DNA of 64,000 nucleotides from CAYWQB01 sp964460785 (GTDB lineage Bacteria; Chlamydiota; Chlamydiia; Chlamydiales; CAYWQB01): the NCBI GenBank assembly GCA_964460785.1, contig CAYWQB010000001.1, forward strand, positions 1 to 64,000, read 5' to 3'. Within the stretch, counting starts at the first letter, position 1; every line of letters starts with the position of its first letter. A program made the position numbers and the translations under genes. The notes under the pieces were generated by a model. The model was not told the DNA's origin and made no database searches. It saw only the letters and a program-made list of their open reading frames with translations. Of the stretch, positions 8,802 through 18,210 are shown in pieces.

Positions 8802-10025
8802 TTAGGCTTGAAAGGTTAGACGAGGGAGAATATCTCTCATTCCCTCCTCAGTAAAGTTAGCAGTTGTGCTTAGATGGACTTTTGATAAGTGCAGGCAGTG
8901 GTGATGAAGAGCATGCAAGCTTGCATCTGTTAGGTTTATGCACCCTTCTAAGCTAATTTCAGTAAGAAATGAACAGTGCATAGCAATTTGCGCTACAGAT
9001 GAATCATGGGTATTCGTGCAGTGACTAATCCTTAGAATGGATAATCTTTGGCAGCTTGCAAAGGAAGCAATCCCTTGGTGAGTTAACTGAGAGCAGTGTG
9101 AAAGGTAAACGACTTCAAGGTTTGAGCACTTAGTCGCAATCTCTTGTACTCCAAGATCAGTGATCCCTTGGCACCTGGAAAGGCGTAGGTTTCTTAGAGA
9201 CCGGCAATGATTGGCAATTGCTTGTAAAACATTATCTGAGACAGCGCTATAGCGGCTTAAATCAAGAGTAACAAGATTAGGGTTATTTTCAATGAACTGG
9301 ATAAGAGGGAATTCCTCTACTAGGTGCAAGTTTGAAAGCCATGCCTTTTTTATAAAATGGCAAGAGTTGGCTAGAGCTTGGATCGCATTTGATGAAAGGT
9401 TGGTACAACCTCTCAGGCTAATTTCTTTTAGGTTCGGGTTACCTTTAGCAAGAGCCTCTATACTTTGATCAGAGACCTTTTTATTGCCAGATAGGTTAAG
9501 AGATCTAAAGTTTTTCTGATGCTGTAGAAGAGTTCGTAGTGTAGAGTCTTTGATCCTAGGGCTATAACTTAAATCCAAGTCTCTTAGCCTTTCTACTGAT
9601 AAGCTTTCTAGCCTTTTATTAGAGAAGCGAATCCTTCCCCATACATCTAGCCTGCATAGGTTGGGGCTTAGCTGGAGAAGATTCTTAAAAAGCTTAAATG
9701 AAGTCACTCCAGTAGAAGTCACCTCTGTTGAGATAATAGAGAGCTTGCGAAGCTTGGGAAAGGGGCTACTACAGTGAGCTATGCGATGAAAAGCTCTATT
9801 GTTTGATTTAATGGTCACTTCAACCAGCTGATGAGCTTTTTTTGTAAGGACATCAATGCGCTGATCATGGCTTTTTTTAGCAGAGATTCTTAGCCGAGAA
9901 AGAGGAATCGTCTCTCTAAAAAATTTGCTAGTGGACCCATAGTATACTTGCTCTTTGCTTGTAAGATAGCTTGCTACCTGACTTTGCAGGCTATTAGGAA
10001 GTCTGTGAAGATAGGTCATTAGCAT
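8802..10025 (-). CDS. F-box/LRR protein, last gene of the first effector operon
   Basis: A 407-residue protein. The N-terminus (YLHRLPNSLQSQVASYLTSK) fits an F-box helix pair. After a linker of about 100 residues there are about ten cysteine-type LRRs, for example L-R-N-L-R-L-S-R-C-Q-G-I-T-D-L-G-V-Q-E-I. Unlike its paralogue at 5456 the array is intact and not followed by a minisatellite. The reading frame begins ATGCTAATG and overlaps the TAA stop of the upstream family C gene, so translation is probably coupled; the second ATG (10019) may be the true start. Inferred role: recruitment of a host or substrate protein to SCF, or simple protein binding. The cysteines are repeat consensus residues, not catalytic. 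Confidence 0.8.
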   Translation of the reverse strand: MLMTYLHRLPNSLQSQVASYLTSKEQVYYGSTSKFFRETIPLSRLRISAKKSHDQRIDVLTKKAHQLVEVTIKSNNRAFHRIAHCSSPFPKLRKLSIISTEVTSTGVTSFKLFKNLLQLSPNLCRLDVWGRIRFSNKRLESLSVERLRDLDLSYSPRIKDSTLRTLLQHQKNFRSLNLSGNKKVSDQSIEALAKGNPNLKEISLRGCTNLSSNAIQALANSCHFIKKAWLSNLHLVEEFPLIQFIENNPNLVTLDLSRYSAVSDNVLQAIANHCRSLRNLRLSRCQGITDLGVQEIATKCSNLEVVYLSHCSQLTHQGIASFASCQRLSILRISHCTNTHDSSVAQIAMHCSFLTEISLEGCINLTDASLHALHHHCLHLSKVHLSTTANFTEEGMRDILPRLTFQA

Positions 10026-11227
10026 TTGACCATAGAATTACGTACTTCCTCTAAAACTCTTTTCTCTTCTTCTTCTATGATTTGCGTGATAACCTTTGTG
10101 GCTTTCATATGCTTGTGACGCTTATTTTTGTAACTAGCATGAGATCTTATATTCTTTATAGCTTGTTTGACTTCCTTCATATTGTTTGGGGCGCACTTCC
10201 CTAGGCATTTTAATGTTTGGATAGCTAAGGCCTGAGTCAAGTTAGCACGATTTTTTACAGCCTCATTTTGCAAAAAAGTTATGTCTTTTTCACTTAATGG
10301 CTTCTTTTTAGCTTGATAGCCCAAGTAAGTCATTTTCAGTAAAGAAACTTCAGGTCTTACATTTATTCCTTGGTTATATTCTTTAGCAATGTCCTCAAGT
10401 TCTTGCTTAGAGTAACGGGGCTCAAGAATGCAAATCTCATATTTCGAAGCAAAAGAATCTAAAATAACTTCTTTGGACAATATTATATCAAACTTATCAA
10501 TAAGAATGCGCTGTACATCATATACAGTTGTTAGAGCTTTTCTAGGAAAAGCCTCTCTGACAGCTGCATCCTCTAATTTACTTGAAGGTATGGAAATAGA
10601 TAGGCGCTCCCTCAGGTCTTGTCTAGTAAGAGGCTCCTTAGTATGAAGAAGCTCGTTTCTAGCTCGCTTAAGGGAAGGTGCCATATTAGACTTGGGCTCT
10701 AACTCAGAATAAGAGACCACTGTGGATACTCGGCGCTCTAATGAAGGGCGAATAGCAACATTTACTTTACCCTCTTCATCAGTAGGAGCTATTTTTACCG
10801 AAAAGTAAATACCATAAGTTGTTGATTTTACTACCTTTTCTTCAGTAGAACGGTGACAGATTTGAGCCTGCTTTGCTCGGTTATTTAGAACTAAGTCTAC
10901 TTCTTTAGGTAGGGGCTCTACTGGCTTTATAGGAGGAGGATTAGAGGGAAGGGGTAGGGGAGAGGATAAACCTTGCACGACAGTCCATCTTTTGTGGGGA
11001 TAGAAGTCAATTTCTGTTAAGCAGCGGGGAAAGTGTAAGATATGATTTATCTCTGATTCAGAGTCACTTAGCTTTGGAAGAATGTCACCTAGCTCTGGAG
11101 GAAAGTCATAGATCTCGGGAGGCAAGGGTCCTTGTTGGAGACCTTCACTAGGTCCTAGGTTCGACTCTAAAGAGGAGGGAAGAGCAGGGGGTGAATGTGG
11201 AGGCTGAGTAGTGGTTCTCATAGTCAT
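10019..11227 (-). CDS. Family C effector-like protein, longer form
   Basis: A 402-residue protein of the same family as 7628-8599 but with a longer, Pro-rich N-terminal region (residues 1-110). The family core lies at about residues 215-265: L-E-D-A-A-V-R-E-A-F-P-R-K-A-L-T-T-V-Y-D-V-Q, then F-D-I-I-L-S-K-E-V-I. A second, mostly helical segment with many Lys residues occupies the C-terminus (300-402), a plausible nucleic-acid-binding or nuclear-localising tail. It starts 5 bp after the stop of the 968-residue family A gene and its stop overlaps the start of the F-box/LRR gene, so it is the third gene of a four-gene transcription unit. Confidence 0.65.
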   Translation of the reverse strand: MTMRTTTQPPHSPPALPSSLESNLGPSEGLQQGPLPPEIYDFPPELGDILPKLSDSESEINHILHFPRCLTEIDFYPHKRWTVVQGLSSPLPLPSNPPPIKPVEPLPKEVDLVLNNRAKQAQICHRSTEEKVVKSTTYGIYFSVKIAPTDEEGKVNVAIRPSLERRVSTVVSYSELEPKSNMAPSLKRARNELLHTKEPLTRQDLRERLSISIPSSKLEDAAVREAFPRKALTTVYDVQRILIDKFDIILSKEVILDSFASKYEICILEPRYSKQELEDIAKEYNQGINVRPEVSLLKMTYLGYQAKKKPLSEKDITFLQNEAVKNRANLTQALAIQTLKCLGKCAPNNMKEVKQAIKNIRSHASYKNKRHKHMKATKVITQIIEEEEKRVLEEVRNSMVKC

Positions 11228-11232
11228 CTACC

Positions 11233-14139
11233 TTATGTTTGAGATAATAAACCCTTTATCTTTTCGCAATAAGATTTAGAAGGCTCCATATTCAAGGTTC
11301 TTCGGGCAAACTCTTGTATTTGGTGGGGGTTGGGTTTTTTATTCTTATAGTGTTTTAGCAAAGCTTCTTCATATCTAGCAGGGGCTTCTTGGTGGCCAAA
11401 GTCGCTCTTTATTGGAACTTGAATACTGGAGCCCCGTAGTCGCATAGAGTGTGCAAGGTAAGAGGGTCGAATATCTATTCCATGCTCGTGATAAAGAGTT
11501 TCGCTCATCTCTTGGGCAGAGGGGAGTGTGCCATCATTCTTTGCAGCATAGGAAGCTTGCATGGATTGCAGAGTTTCTTCTAGATCTATCTGTAACTCGT
11601 ACAGCGGCTTTTCCTTTATAAATATCCCCCATTTATGCGTCTTATTTAGGTTTTTGATATCTTCCCTTTCCATGAAGATATGGAGGTGATCTTGTATTGT
11701 TTCAAATAACTCTCGAGGGGTAATCCTTTCCTTTTCTTTTTCCCCTAGCTTGAATTTTAGGAATTGTAGTTGCTGAGTAGTGAGGTTTTGGTCTGAGTAG
11801 ATAAGGATTTTTCTCTGGCTACATAGGTCGCGCAGGTCACAGTCACTTGTTTCAGCAATCTCATTAGCTATGCTAGGAAAAATCTCGGCAGCAATTGTTC
11901 GGACTTTCTCTATGGTAGGAGGGATGTGAGGGTGGCATTCTTTGAGTTTATTCTTCAGTTGACTTAGGTTTCCTTCGTTAGAAAGCGCTTGACCAAGGCT
12001 TCCCTGGATAGCCTGTATTATTGGCATCTGTGGGCTTTGATAGATCTCATTTCCTGCTTTGAGGGCTGCTTGAATCCTTTGGCAATAAGGTCTAGAGGGA
12101 TCCTTACCGAAGGTTCTTCGGGTAAACTCTTGTATTTGGCTAGTTTTGGGCGTTTTATTCCTATAGTGCTTTAGTAAGGATTTTTTATCTTCAGAGTGAA
12201 GGGGATCACTTCCCCTTTTGGCAATTGTGATGTCTTCATATTTTTTTTGCCGTAGGGAGCTCGCAAGAGACTCACTAAGTATATCTATTCCATGCTCGTG
12301 ATAAAGCAAATCGCTCAGATCTTGGGCAGAGGGGAGTTTGCCATCATTCTTTGCAGCATAGGAAGCTTGCATGGATTGCAGAGTTTCTTCTAGGTTTATC
12401 TGTAACTCGAGCAGCGGCTTTTCCTTTATAAATATCCCCCATTTATGCGTCTTATTTAGGCTTTTGACATCAGGTCGTTCCATGAAGACATGGAGGTGAT
12501 CTTGTATTGCTTCAAATAACGCTCGTGGAGTAATCCTTTTCTCTTCTATTAAGCCATTTCCACCCTTTTCCCCTAGCTTGAATTTTAGAAATTGTAGTTG
12601 CTGAGTAGTGAGGTTTTGGTCTGAGTAGGTAAGGATTTTTACCCGACTACATAGGTTGCGTAGGTTATAGTCACTTATTGTCGGAATCTGATCAGCTATG
12701 TCAGGAAAAATCTCGGCAGCAATTGTTCGGACTTTCTCTATGGTAGGAGGGATGTGAGGGTGGCATTCTTTGAGTTTATTCTTCAGTTGACTTAGGTTTC
12801 CTTCATTGGAAAGTACTTGGCCAAGGCTTCCCTGGCTAGCCTGTATTGTTAGCAGTTTGCCGGGTCTGCCGGGTCTGCCGGGTCGGATAGGCTGTACTGG
12901 TTTAGAAAACTGCTTTTGCTGTTTTTTTTGAAGTCTTGAGAAATAATGCCTAGCAGGCTCCATACCCAAGGTTCTTCGGACAAACTCCTGCGTTTGGCCG
13001 TCTGAGTGGGTTTTATCCTCATAGTGCTTTAGCAAAGCTTCTTCATATCCAGCAGGGACCTTTCGGTAGTTAAAGTTTCTCTTTTCTGAGATTGGAATCT
13101 CAGTGCCCCATTGTCGTATAGAGTTTGCAAGGGAAGCGGATCGAGCATCTACCTGATACTCACGATAAAGAGTTTCGCTCAGCTCTTGGGCAGAGGAGAG
13201 CTTTCCATTATTCTTTTCTGCATAGGTAGCAAAAAAAGTTTCTGGATCAGGCTTTAACTTTTGTAGAGGATATGTTTCTAGAAATACTTCCCATTTATGC
13301 GCCTTATTTAGGCTTTTGACATCTTCCCTTTCCATGAAGACATGGAGGTGATCTTGTATTGTTTCAAATAGCGCTCGTGGAGTAATCCTTTTCTCTTTTG
13401 TTAAGCCATAGCCACCCTTCTCTTCTAGCTTGGTTTTTAGAGATGCAAGCTGTGTAGGGGTGAGGTTTTGGTCTGAGTAGATAAGGATTTTTCTCTGGCT
13501 ACATAGGTCGCGCAGGTCCTGGTCACTTATTGTCGGAATCTGATCAGCTATATCAGGAAAAACCTCGGCAGCAATTTTTCGGACTTTCTCTATGGTAGGG
13601 GGGATGTGAGGGTGGCACTCTTTGAGCTGACTCTTCAGTTGATCTAGGGTTCCTTCATCAGAGAAAACTTGGCCAAGACTTCTTTGGCTGGCCTGTGCGA
13701 CTTGTTGAGGGTTTTGCTCGATAAATATTCCCCATTCCTTGCATTGCGCTGTAAGATCGGCTTCTTCCATGCAGACATGAAGCTCTGTTTTTATCGTTTC
13801 AAGCAATGCTTCTGCAGAGATTGCCTTGTCTTCTGTTAAGCCACTTCCACCTTTTTCGCATAAGCTGTTCTTTAAGATAATCAGCTGTTGTGGAGTAAGG
13901 GTACTCGAGCGAGTCAGGATTTCTAGATCAAAGCTGCACCTGTCATGAAGAGTTGTGTCATCCTCTGTAGCAATCTCAGGAAAGTATTGGTTAGCAACTT
14001 CTCGGATGTTCTCAATAGCAGGGGGAGTATTAGCATAAAGCTCTTGAAGCTTTTCCTTTAGGAGTGTTTTAGGATTTTTTTGGTGGTGAGCTCCCTGAGA
14101 TAGTATGAATCGTCGGGAAGTAAAGGTGCCTTGTATCAT
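11233..14139 (-). CDS. Family A giant modular protein, tandem HTH-like repeats
   Basis: A 968-residue protein made almost entirely of repeats. I see four module types of 50-65 residues: A (P-P-T-I-E-K-V-R-x-I-A-A-E-I-F-P-D-I-A ... L-C-S), B (L-T-x-x-Q-L-x-x-L-K-x-K-L-E-E-K-G-G ... L-H-V-F-M-E-R), C (P-S-A-Q-E-L-S-E-T-L-Y-H-E-H-G-I-D-I) and D (Y-E-E-A-L-L-K-H-Y ... Q-I-Q-E-F-x-R-R-T-L-G). An initial A-B pair (about 25-150) is followed by three A-B-C-D super-repeats of roughly 250-270 residues, very similar at DNA level. A linker near residue 420 contains a repeated Pro-Gly-Arg tripeptide. Each module reads as two or three helices with a turn, like an HTH; tandem modularity recalls DNA-binding repeat effectors. 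No known domain was recognised. The start is set by the conserved GCGATATG context 4 nt after the upstream stop. Confidence 0.75.
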   Translation of the reverse strand: MIQGTFTSRRFILSQGAHHQKNPKTLLKEKLQELYANTPPAIENIREVANQYFPEIATEDDTTLHDRCSFDLEILTRSSTLTPQQLIILKNSLCEKGGSGLTEDKAISAEALLETIKTELHVCMEEADLTAQCKEWGIFIEQNPQQVAQASQRSLGQVFSDEGTLDQLKSQLKECHPHIPPTIEKVRKIAAEVFPDIADQIPTISDQDLRDLCSQRKILIYSDQNLTPTQLASLKTKLEEKGGYGLTKEKRITPRALFETIQDHLHVFMEREDVKSLNKAHKWEVFLETYPLQKLKPDPETFFATYAEKNNGKLSSAQELSETLYREYQVDARSASLANSIRQWGTEIPISEKRNFNYRKVPAGYEEALLKHYEDKTHSDGQTQEFVRRTLGMEPARHYFSRLQKKQQKQFSKPVQPIRPGRPGRPGKLLTIQASQGSLGQVLSNEGNLSQLKNKLKECHPHIPPTIEKVRTIAAEIFPDIADQIPTISDYNLRNLCSRVKILTYSDQNLTTQQLQFLKFKLGEKGGNGLIEEKRITPRALFEAIQDHLHVFMERPDVKSLNKTHKWGIFIKEKPLLELQINLEETLQSMQASYAAKNDGKLPSAQDLSDLLYHEHGIDILSESLASSLRQKKYEDITIAKRGSDPLHSEDKKSLLKHYRNKTPKTSQIQEFTRRTFGKDPSRPYCQRIQAALKAGNEIYQSPQMPIIQAIQGSLGQALSNEGNLSQLKNKLKECHPHIPPTIEKVRTIAAEIFPSIANEIAETSDCDLRDLCSQRKILIYSDQNLTTQQLQFLKFKLGEKEKERITPRELFETIQDHLHIFMEREDIKNLNKTHKWGIFIKEKPLYELQIDLEETLQSMQASYAAKNDGTLPSAQEMSETLYHEHGIDIRPSYLAHSMRLRGSSIQVPIKSDFGHQEAPARYEEALLKHYKNKKPNPHQIQEFARRTLNMEPSKSYCEKIKGLLSQT

Positions 14140-14143
14140 ATCG

Positions 14144-16657
14144 CTAACTAACCTTTGCTGGTTGGCTTAAGAGAGTGAATTTTTGCAGTTCAGAAGAGAG
14201 AGTTTCTCCTTCTTCTAGTTCAGGGGTGACATCGATATCCCAGACAAATACACAAAAGTTTCGAATCTCTTGATGTGAAGGTGGGTTTTGGCCGTCTGCA
14301 TAGAGCTCTTTATGGGTATTGCGAAGAGCTGTCTCAACCTCTGCTATAGAGGGGGTGTGAGAGTTTTGGGAAAGCACTAGATGGCTTTTTACTTTTTTTA
14401 GGTCTACCTTGCTAAGCTTGCTAGATGATTTTGGCAGTGTATTTTTTGTATTCTTATAAAGCTTTTGAGAGGTCAAAGTGAGGGTCTCTTCACAAAACTT
14501 GCTCACTCCTTCAATGGGAGGGATGGAGATATCGAACAGATCTTTAACCATCTTTCGGATCTTTTCTTGGGTAATCGGGAATTCTTCTAAATCGAGGTTC
14601 TTACAGGCTTCAGTAAGGAAGTATTTTTGCTCACTAGTTGGCTCAATAGGGATGTCATGAGTTTGGCATAGCCTTATAATTATCTGGGATGAGGGCTCAC
14701 TTTCATTCTCTGAGGTTAGCTTGATCCCCAACCTTCTCATAAAGCCATCTAAAATTTTTGAGTTCCTTAAGGAATATTGGCAATATGCTTTAATCTCACT
14801 TAACTCTTCTTCATGTAAAGTCTGCTTTTTCTTCAAAGGACAAAGACATTTACAAATGGTTTTTAAATTACGATCAGAGGCTTGAGTAGATAAGGTTTTT
14901 CCCATCCACTTACGAAGGGTCTTAACCTTCTCCTTATTAAGGGTCTTATCCCCTATTTCTCCGCTTATTTTGTAAAAGATACTATAAATTTTCTGCATGA
15001 CTGATTTTTGCATATCAGTCAGTGAAGCCTTAGGACTACTAATTTTAGTTTCTATTCCCCAAACAAAGCTGCAGAGGTCTTGAATATGGTCTAGAGGGAG
15101 AAGATTTCCTCCCAAGACGGTTCGTGCCGCTTTTTGAACTGTTTTTAATGTAGGGGTGCTTCCCTCTAGCTTTTTCTTAAGGGCCTTCAGTTGACTTGCT
15201 GTCATCGCTTCAGGATAGATACTCTTTACGTGTGCTATGAGCCTATTGGTAAATAGAGCATATGCTTCCTTAGGCTTATAGGTTAGTTCGGATGCTTTAT
15301 TATCTAATGTAGAGAGCAAAGTTGTAAATGTAGCTGTAGATAGGAATGGGGGAAGGGGAGCTCTAGCTTCTAAAGGTTCATCTTGAGGAGCAGGAGTCTG
15401 GCTCTGTTGAATAATGGGATGCGGAGTTGGTTTTGCAATGAGTTGACGGAGCTTCTCTGCATAAGATAAAGAGGGTCTTTCCCCATAGGTTCTATGAATA
15501 AACTCTTGAATTTCAAGGCTTGTTGCTAGATTTTTCCCCTTATAGTGCTCTACTAAAGCACTCTCATACTGTTTATCAATATCCTTAGCCTTAAGAGTGG
15601 AGGCATCATGAACTTCTAATTGATGTCGTGCTGCATACCCCTGCAGGTTGGGGTAACTGATATCTATCTGAAACTGATTATGAAGGTGGTCTTTTAATGC
15701 AATGCAGTTTGTACCTACTTGGCTTATAGCTTTTTCCAAGAGATCAACAGTTAATTTATTTGAAGAGGATTTTTCTATAAATATCTTCCATTTATGCTTC
15801 TCACTTAGGCTTTTGACATCACCCCTTTCCATACAGACATGAAGCTCTTTTTCTATCGTTTCAAATAGAGCTCTTAAAGAGATGGGGTTCTTCTCTGTTA
15901 AGCCATAGCCACCCTTCTCTTCTAGCTTGGTCTTTAAGAGTTTTAGCTGCTCAGGAGTGAGGTTTTTGTCTGAGTAGGTAAGGATTTCTAGCCTAAAGCT
16001 ACAAAGGTTGCAAAAGCGGTTGTGATTTTTTTCATCATTGATGGATGAGGCCATCTTAGGAAAGAGCTCGGAAGCAACTTTTTTGACTTCCTCTATAGTA
16101 GGAGGGATGTGAGGGTGGAGGACTTTGAGCCGACTCTTCAGTCGACTTAGGTTTCCTTCATTGGAAAGCTTTTGACTAAAGCTTCTTTGGCTAACCCGTA
16201 TTATTGGCAGCTGTAGGCTTTGATTTGGCAAAGGGTTTTGCGCGATAAATATTTTCCATGTCTTACATTGCGCAATAACATCGGCTTCTTTCATACAGAC
16301 ATGAAGCTCTGTTTTTATCATTTCAAGCAATGCTTCTGCAGAGATTGTCTTGTCTTCTGTTAAGCCATTTCCACCTTTTTCGTATAAGCTGTTCTTTAAG
16401 ATAATCAGCTGCTCAGGAGTAAGGGTACTCGAGCGAGTCTGGATTTTTAGGTCAAAGCTACACCTGTTGTGAAGAGTTGTGTCATCCTCTGTAGCAATCT
16501 CAGGAAAGTATTGGTTAGCAACTTCTCGGATGTTCTTGATAGCAGGGGGAGTATTAGCGTAAAGCTCTTGAAGCTTTTCCTTTAGGAGTGTTTTAGGATC
16601 TTTTTGGTGGTGAGCTCCCTGAGATAGTATGAATTGTTGGGAAGAGCCTTGTATCAT
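14144..16657 (-). CDS. Family A modular protein, first intact gene of the operon
   Basis: An 837-residue paralogue of 11233-14139. It begins with the same head (FILSQGAHHQKDPKTLLKEK), two A-B module pairs and C-D modules to about residue 400. It then carries a different C-terminal half also present in the genes at 28501 and 30611: F-T-T-L-L-S-T-L-D-N-K, then Y-P-E-A-M-T-A-S-Q-L-K-A-L-K-K-K-L-E, then L-C-S-F-V-W-G-I. The last motif recurs in the plus-strand protein at 34932. All pieces have the same helix-turn-helix-like spacing. The stop lies 4 bp from the next start, so the genes are translationally linked. It is downstream of the shared promoter at 16803-16831 and of an orphan copy of its own 3' end (16662-16740). 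Confidence 0.75.
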   Translation of the reverse strand: MIQGSSQQFILSQGAHHQKDPKTLLKEKLQELYANTPPAIKNIREVANQYFPEIATEDDTTLHNRCSFDLKIQTRSSTLTPEQLIILKNSLYEKGGNGLTEDKTISAEALLEMIKTELHVCMKEADVIAQCKTWKIFIAQNPLPNQSLQLPIIRVSQRSFSQKLSNEGNLSRLKSRLKVLHPHIPPTIEEVKKVASELFPKMASSINDEKNHNRFCNLCSFRLEILTYSDKNLTPEQLKLLKTKLEEKGGYGLTEKNPISLRALFETIEKELHVCMERGDVKSLSEKHKWKIFIEKSSSNKLTVDLLEKAISQVGTNCIALKDHLHNQFQIDISYPNLQGYAARHQLEVHDASTLKAKDIDKQYESALVEHYKGKNLATSLEIQEFIHRTYGERPSLSYAEKLRQLIAKPTPHPIIQQSQTPAPQDEPLEARAPLPPFLSTATFTTLLSTLDNKASELTYKPKEAYALFTNRLIAHVKSIYPEAMTASQLKALKKKLEGSTPTLKTVQKAARTVLGGNLLPLDHIQDLCSFVWGIETKISSPKASLTDMQKSVMQKIYSIFYKISGEIGDKTLNKEKVKTLRKWMGKTLSTQASDRNLKTICKCLCPLKKKQTLHEEELSEIKAYCQYSLRNSKILDGFMRRLGIKLTSENESEPSSQIIIRLCQTHDIPIEPTSEQKYFLTEACKNLDLEEFPITQEKIRKMVKDLFDISIPPIEGVSKFCEETLTLTSQKLYKNTKNTLPKSSSKLSKVDLKKVKSHLVLSQNSHTPSIAEVETALRNTHKELYADGQNPPSHQEIRNFCVFVWDIDVTPELEEGETLSSELQKFTLLSQPAKVS

Positions 16658-16661
16658 ATCG

Positions 16662-16740
16662 CTAACTAACCTTTGCTGGTTGGCTTAAGAGAGTGAATTT
16701 TTGCAGTTCAGAAGAGAGAGTTTCTCCTTCTTCTAGTTTA
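16662..16740 (-). pseudogene. Orphan 3' tail of a family A gene
   Basis: This stretch repeats, practically base for base, the last 77 or so bases of the gene ending at 14144 (codons for E-E-G-E-T-L-S-S-E-L-Q-K-F-T-L-L-S-Q-P-A and the stop). It encodes only the C-terminal 25 residues, and no body precedes it. It looks like what remains after recombination deleted a further family A gene between promoter and operon. Confidence 0.8.
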
Positions 16741-16802
16741 GGGCTCTGCAGCCCTGCTTATTCATAAGTCTTTTTATTTAAGTAATTAATAAAAAAACAA
16801 TC

Positions 16803-16831
16803 ATTATAAAGTGTGGTTTATATATAGGCAA
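16803..16831 (-). promoter_or_regulatory. Shared effector-operon promoter, copy 1
   Basis: On the minus strand TTGCCT (16831-16826) and TATAAT (16808-16803) are separated by 17 bp beginning ATATATA. The same arrangement precedes the second effector operon (32516-32544) and the family B gene (38155-38183). It should drive the run of genes from 16657 down to 8802. Confidence 0.7.
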
Positions 16832-16848
16832 TTCTTAATAAATAAATA

Positions 16849-16860
16849 TATTATCAGACG
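16849..16860 (+). repeat. Dispersed motif TATTATCAGACG, copy 2 (exact)
   Basis: Exact copy, 105 bp upstream of the metal-efflux operon, in the divergent region between it and the effector operon. Confidence 0.75.
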
Positions 16861-16904
16861 ATACATAAGGAGTAAAAAAACAATCTTGTCTCATAATCAA
16901 AAAA

Positions 16905-16933
16905 CATGTTAACGACATGCTATTTAAAAATAG
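16905..16933 (+). promoter_or_regulatory. Possible operator of the metal-efflux operon
   Basis: Two adjacent small palindromes, CATGT-N5-ACATG (16905-16919) and CTATTT-AA-AAATAG (16920-16933), lie 30-60 bp upstream of the start of the efflux operon. A metal-responsive regulator site is possible; no regulator gene is present in the window. Confidence 0.25.
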
Positions 16934-16964
16934 TTATGCCTAGCCTCTTAAAGGAGGGGGGATT

Positions 16965-18209
16965 GTGAGAAAGAGCCTTCTTGTTCTAACCGTAGCCTGT
17001 AGCTCTTTGCCCCCTTTCATGGGTGCGATTGAATTCAACCAGTACCTATCTCAAGCTGCAAAAGAAAATGCAGGAGTACAGGCAGCTTATGAGAATTGGC
17101 AGGCAGATCTTGAGAGAATTTCTTATTCAAATGCTCTACCCGACCCCAAAGTGACTTATGGCCACTTCATAGAATCTGTAGAGACTCGTGTTGGACCACA
17201 GAAGTTCAAGTTGGGGTTAGCGCAAATGATTCCCTGGGTAGGGAAGCTGATTTCAAAAAAAAATATGGCTACTCAGCAAGCCACTCAGTCTGAAATGGAA
17301 TTGGCTTTGGCTTATACAGAGCTGAGGCTAGAGCTGACAAAAGCATTTATCAATCTTTTCTATTTTGAAAGGTCTCTAGGCATTCAAAAAGATTATATCA
17401 AGCTTTCTAAAGCTATAGAACAAACCGTACAGTCTAAAAGCAAAGTAGGAAGCTCTGGGGCAGATGCTATTCAAGCTCAGATGGAAATATCTCAGTTGCA
17501 GTATGAGCTAGAAACTTTAGAGGAAAGTAAACGCACAGCTATAGCACAAGTCAATGCTATTCTTAATAAGCCAGTAGATGCAAAAGTGACACTTCCTTCT
17601 GATATGAAGAACCTTCTTGAGGACAGTGAGGTAAAGATCGTTAAACGAACGGGTGAAGAGTTAAAGTCTCTCAACCCAAAAGTGAAAATTTTAGAGGCAC
17701 AGTGCCTTTTACAAAAAGCGAAGCAAACGCTCATTCACCAAAATCGGTATCCAAATGTGACTGTTGGAGTAGACTGGATTAAAACAGATAGAGCCACTAT
17801 GGCTACTCCAGATAATGGGAAAGATCCTGTTATCGCTTTTGTATCTGTCAACTTTCCTATTTGGCGGGGAGTATACCAATCCCAAGAGAAAGAAGCTGGA
17901 GCACAAAGTTCACGCTTCTCTCAGGTCTACCAGCAAAACCTTTACGATTTACAAGCTAAGCAAGAAGGTATTCTACATGCCTACTCAGATGCAAAAAGGC
18001 GATTGGGGTTATTTAAAGATCTTCTTATTCCTCAAGCAGAACAATCTCTATCTATACTGACTGATGCCTACAAAACGGGGCAGGTAGACTTTGAACGGTT
18101 GCAAAATGCTCAAATTACACTACTTAAGCTGCAGTTAAATTTAGAACGAGCTCGCTCTGACCTGGGGATTTCGATTGCTAGGTATCGGGCTCTAGTCGGA
18201 GAGTCTTGA
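16965..18209 (+). CDS. TolC/CusC-like outer-membrane efflux protein
   Basis: A 414-residue outer-membrane efflux protein. It starts with GTG behind AAAGGAGGGGGG and has an N-terminal signal peptide (residues 1-21). The rest is the long alternating helical pattern of the OEP family, with characteristic segments such as L-A-Y-T-E-L-R-L-E-L-T-K-A-F-I-N-L and a C-terminal L-N-L-E-R-A-R-S-D-L. It would form the outer-membrane duct of a tripartite RND exporter. The next gene, encoding the membrane fusion protein, starts one base after the stop. Family assignment is secure; metal specificity comes only from the neighbours. Confidence 0.85.
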   Translation: MRKSLLVLTVACSSLPPFMGAIEFNQYLSQAAKENAGVQAAYENWQADLERISYSNALPDPKVTYGHFIESVETRVGPQKFKLGLAQMIPWVGKLISKKNMATQQATQSEMELALAYTELRLELTKAFINLFYFERSLGIQKDYIKLSKAIEQTVQSKSKVGSSGADAIQAQMEISQLQYELETLEESKRTAIAQVNAILNKPVDAKVTLPSDMKNLLEDSEVKIVKRTGEELKSLNPKVKILEAQCLLQKAKQTLIHQNRYPNVTVGVDWIKTDRATMATPDNGKDPVIAFVSVNFPIWRGVYQSQEKEAGAQSSRFSQVYQQNLYDLQAKQEGILHAYSDAKRRLGLFKDLLIPQAEQSLSILTDAYKTGQVDFERLQNAQITLLKLQLNLERARSDLGISIARYRALVGES

Positions 18210-18210
18210 A

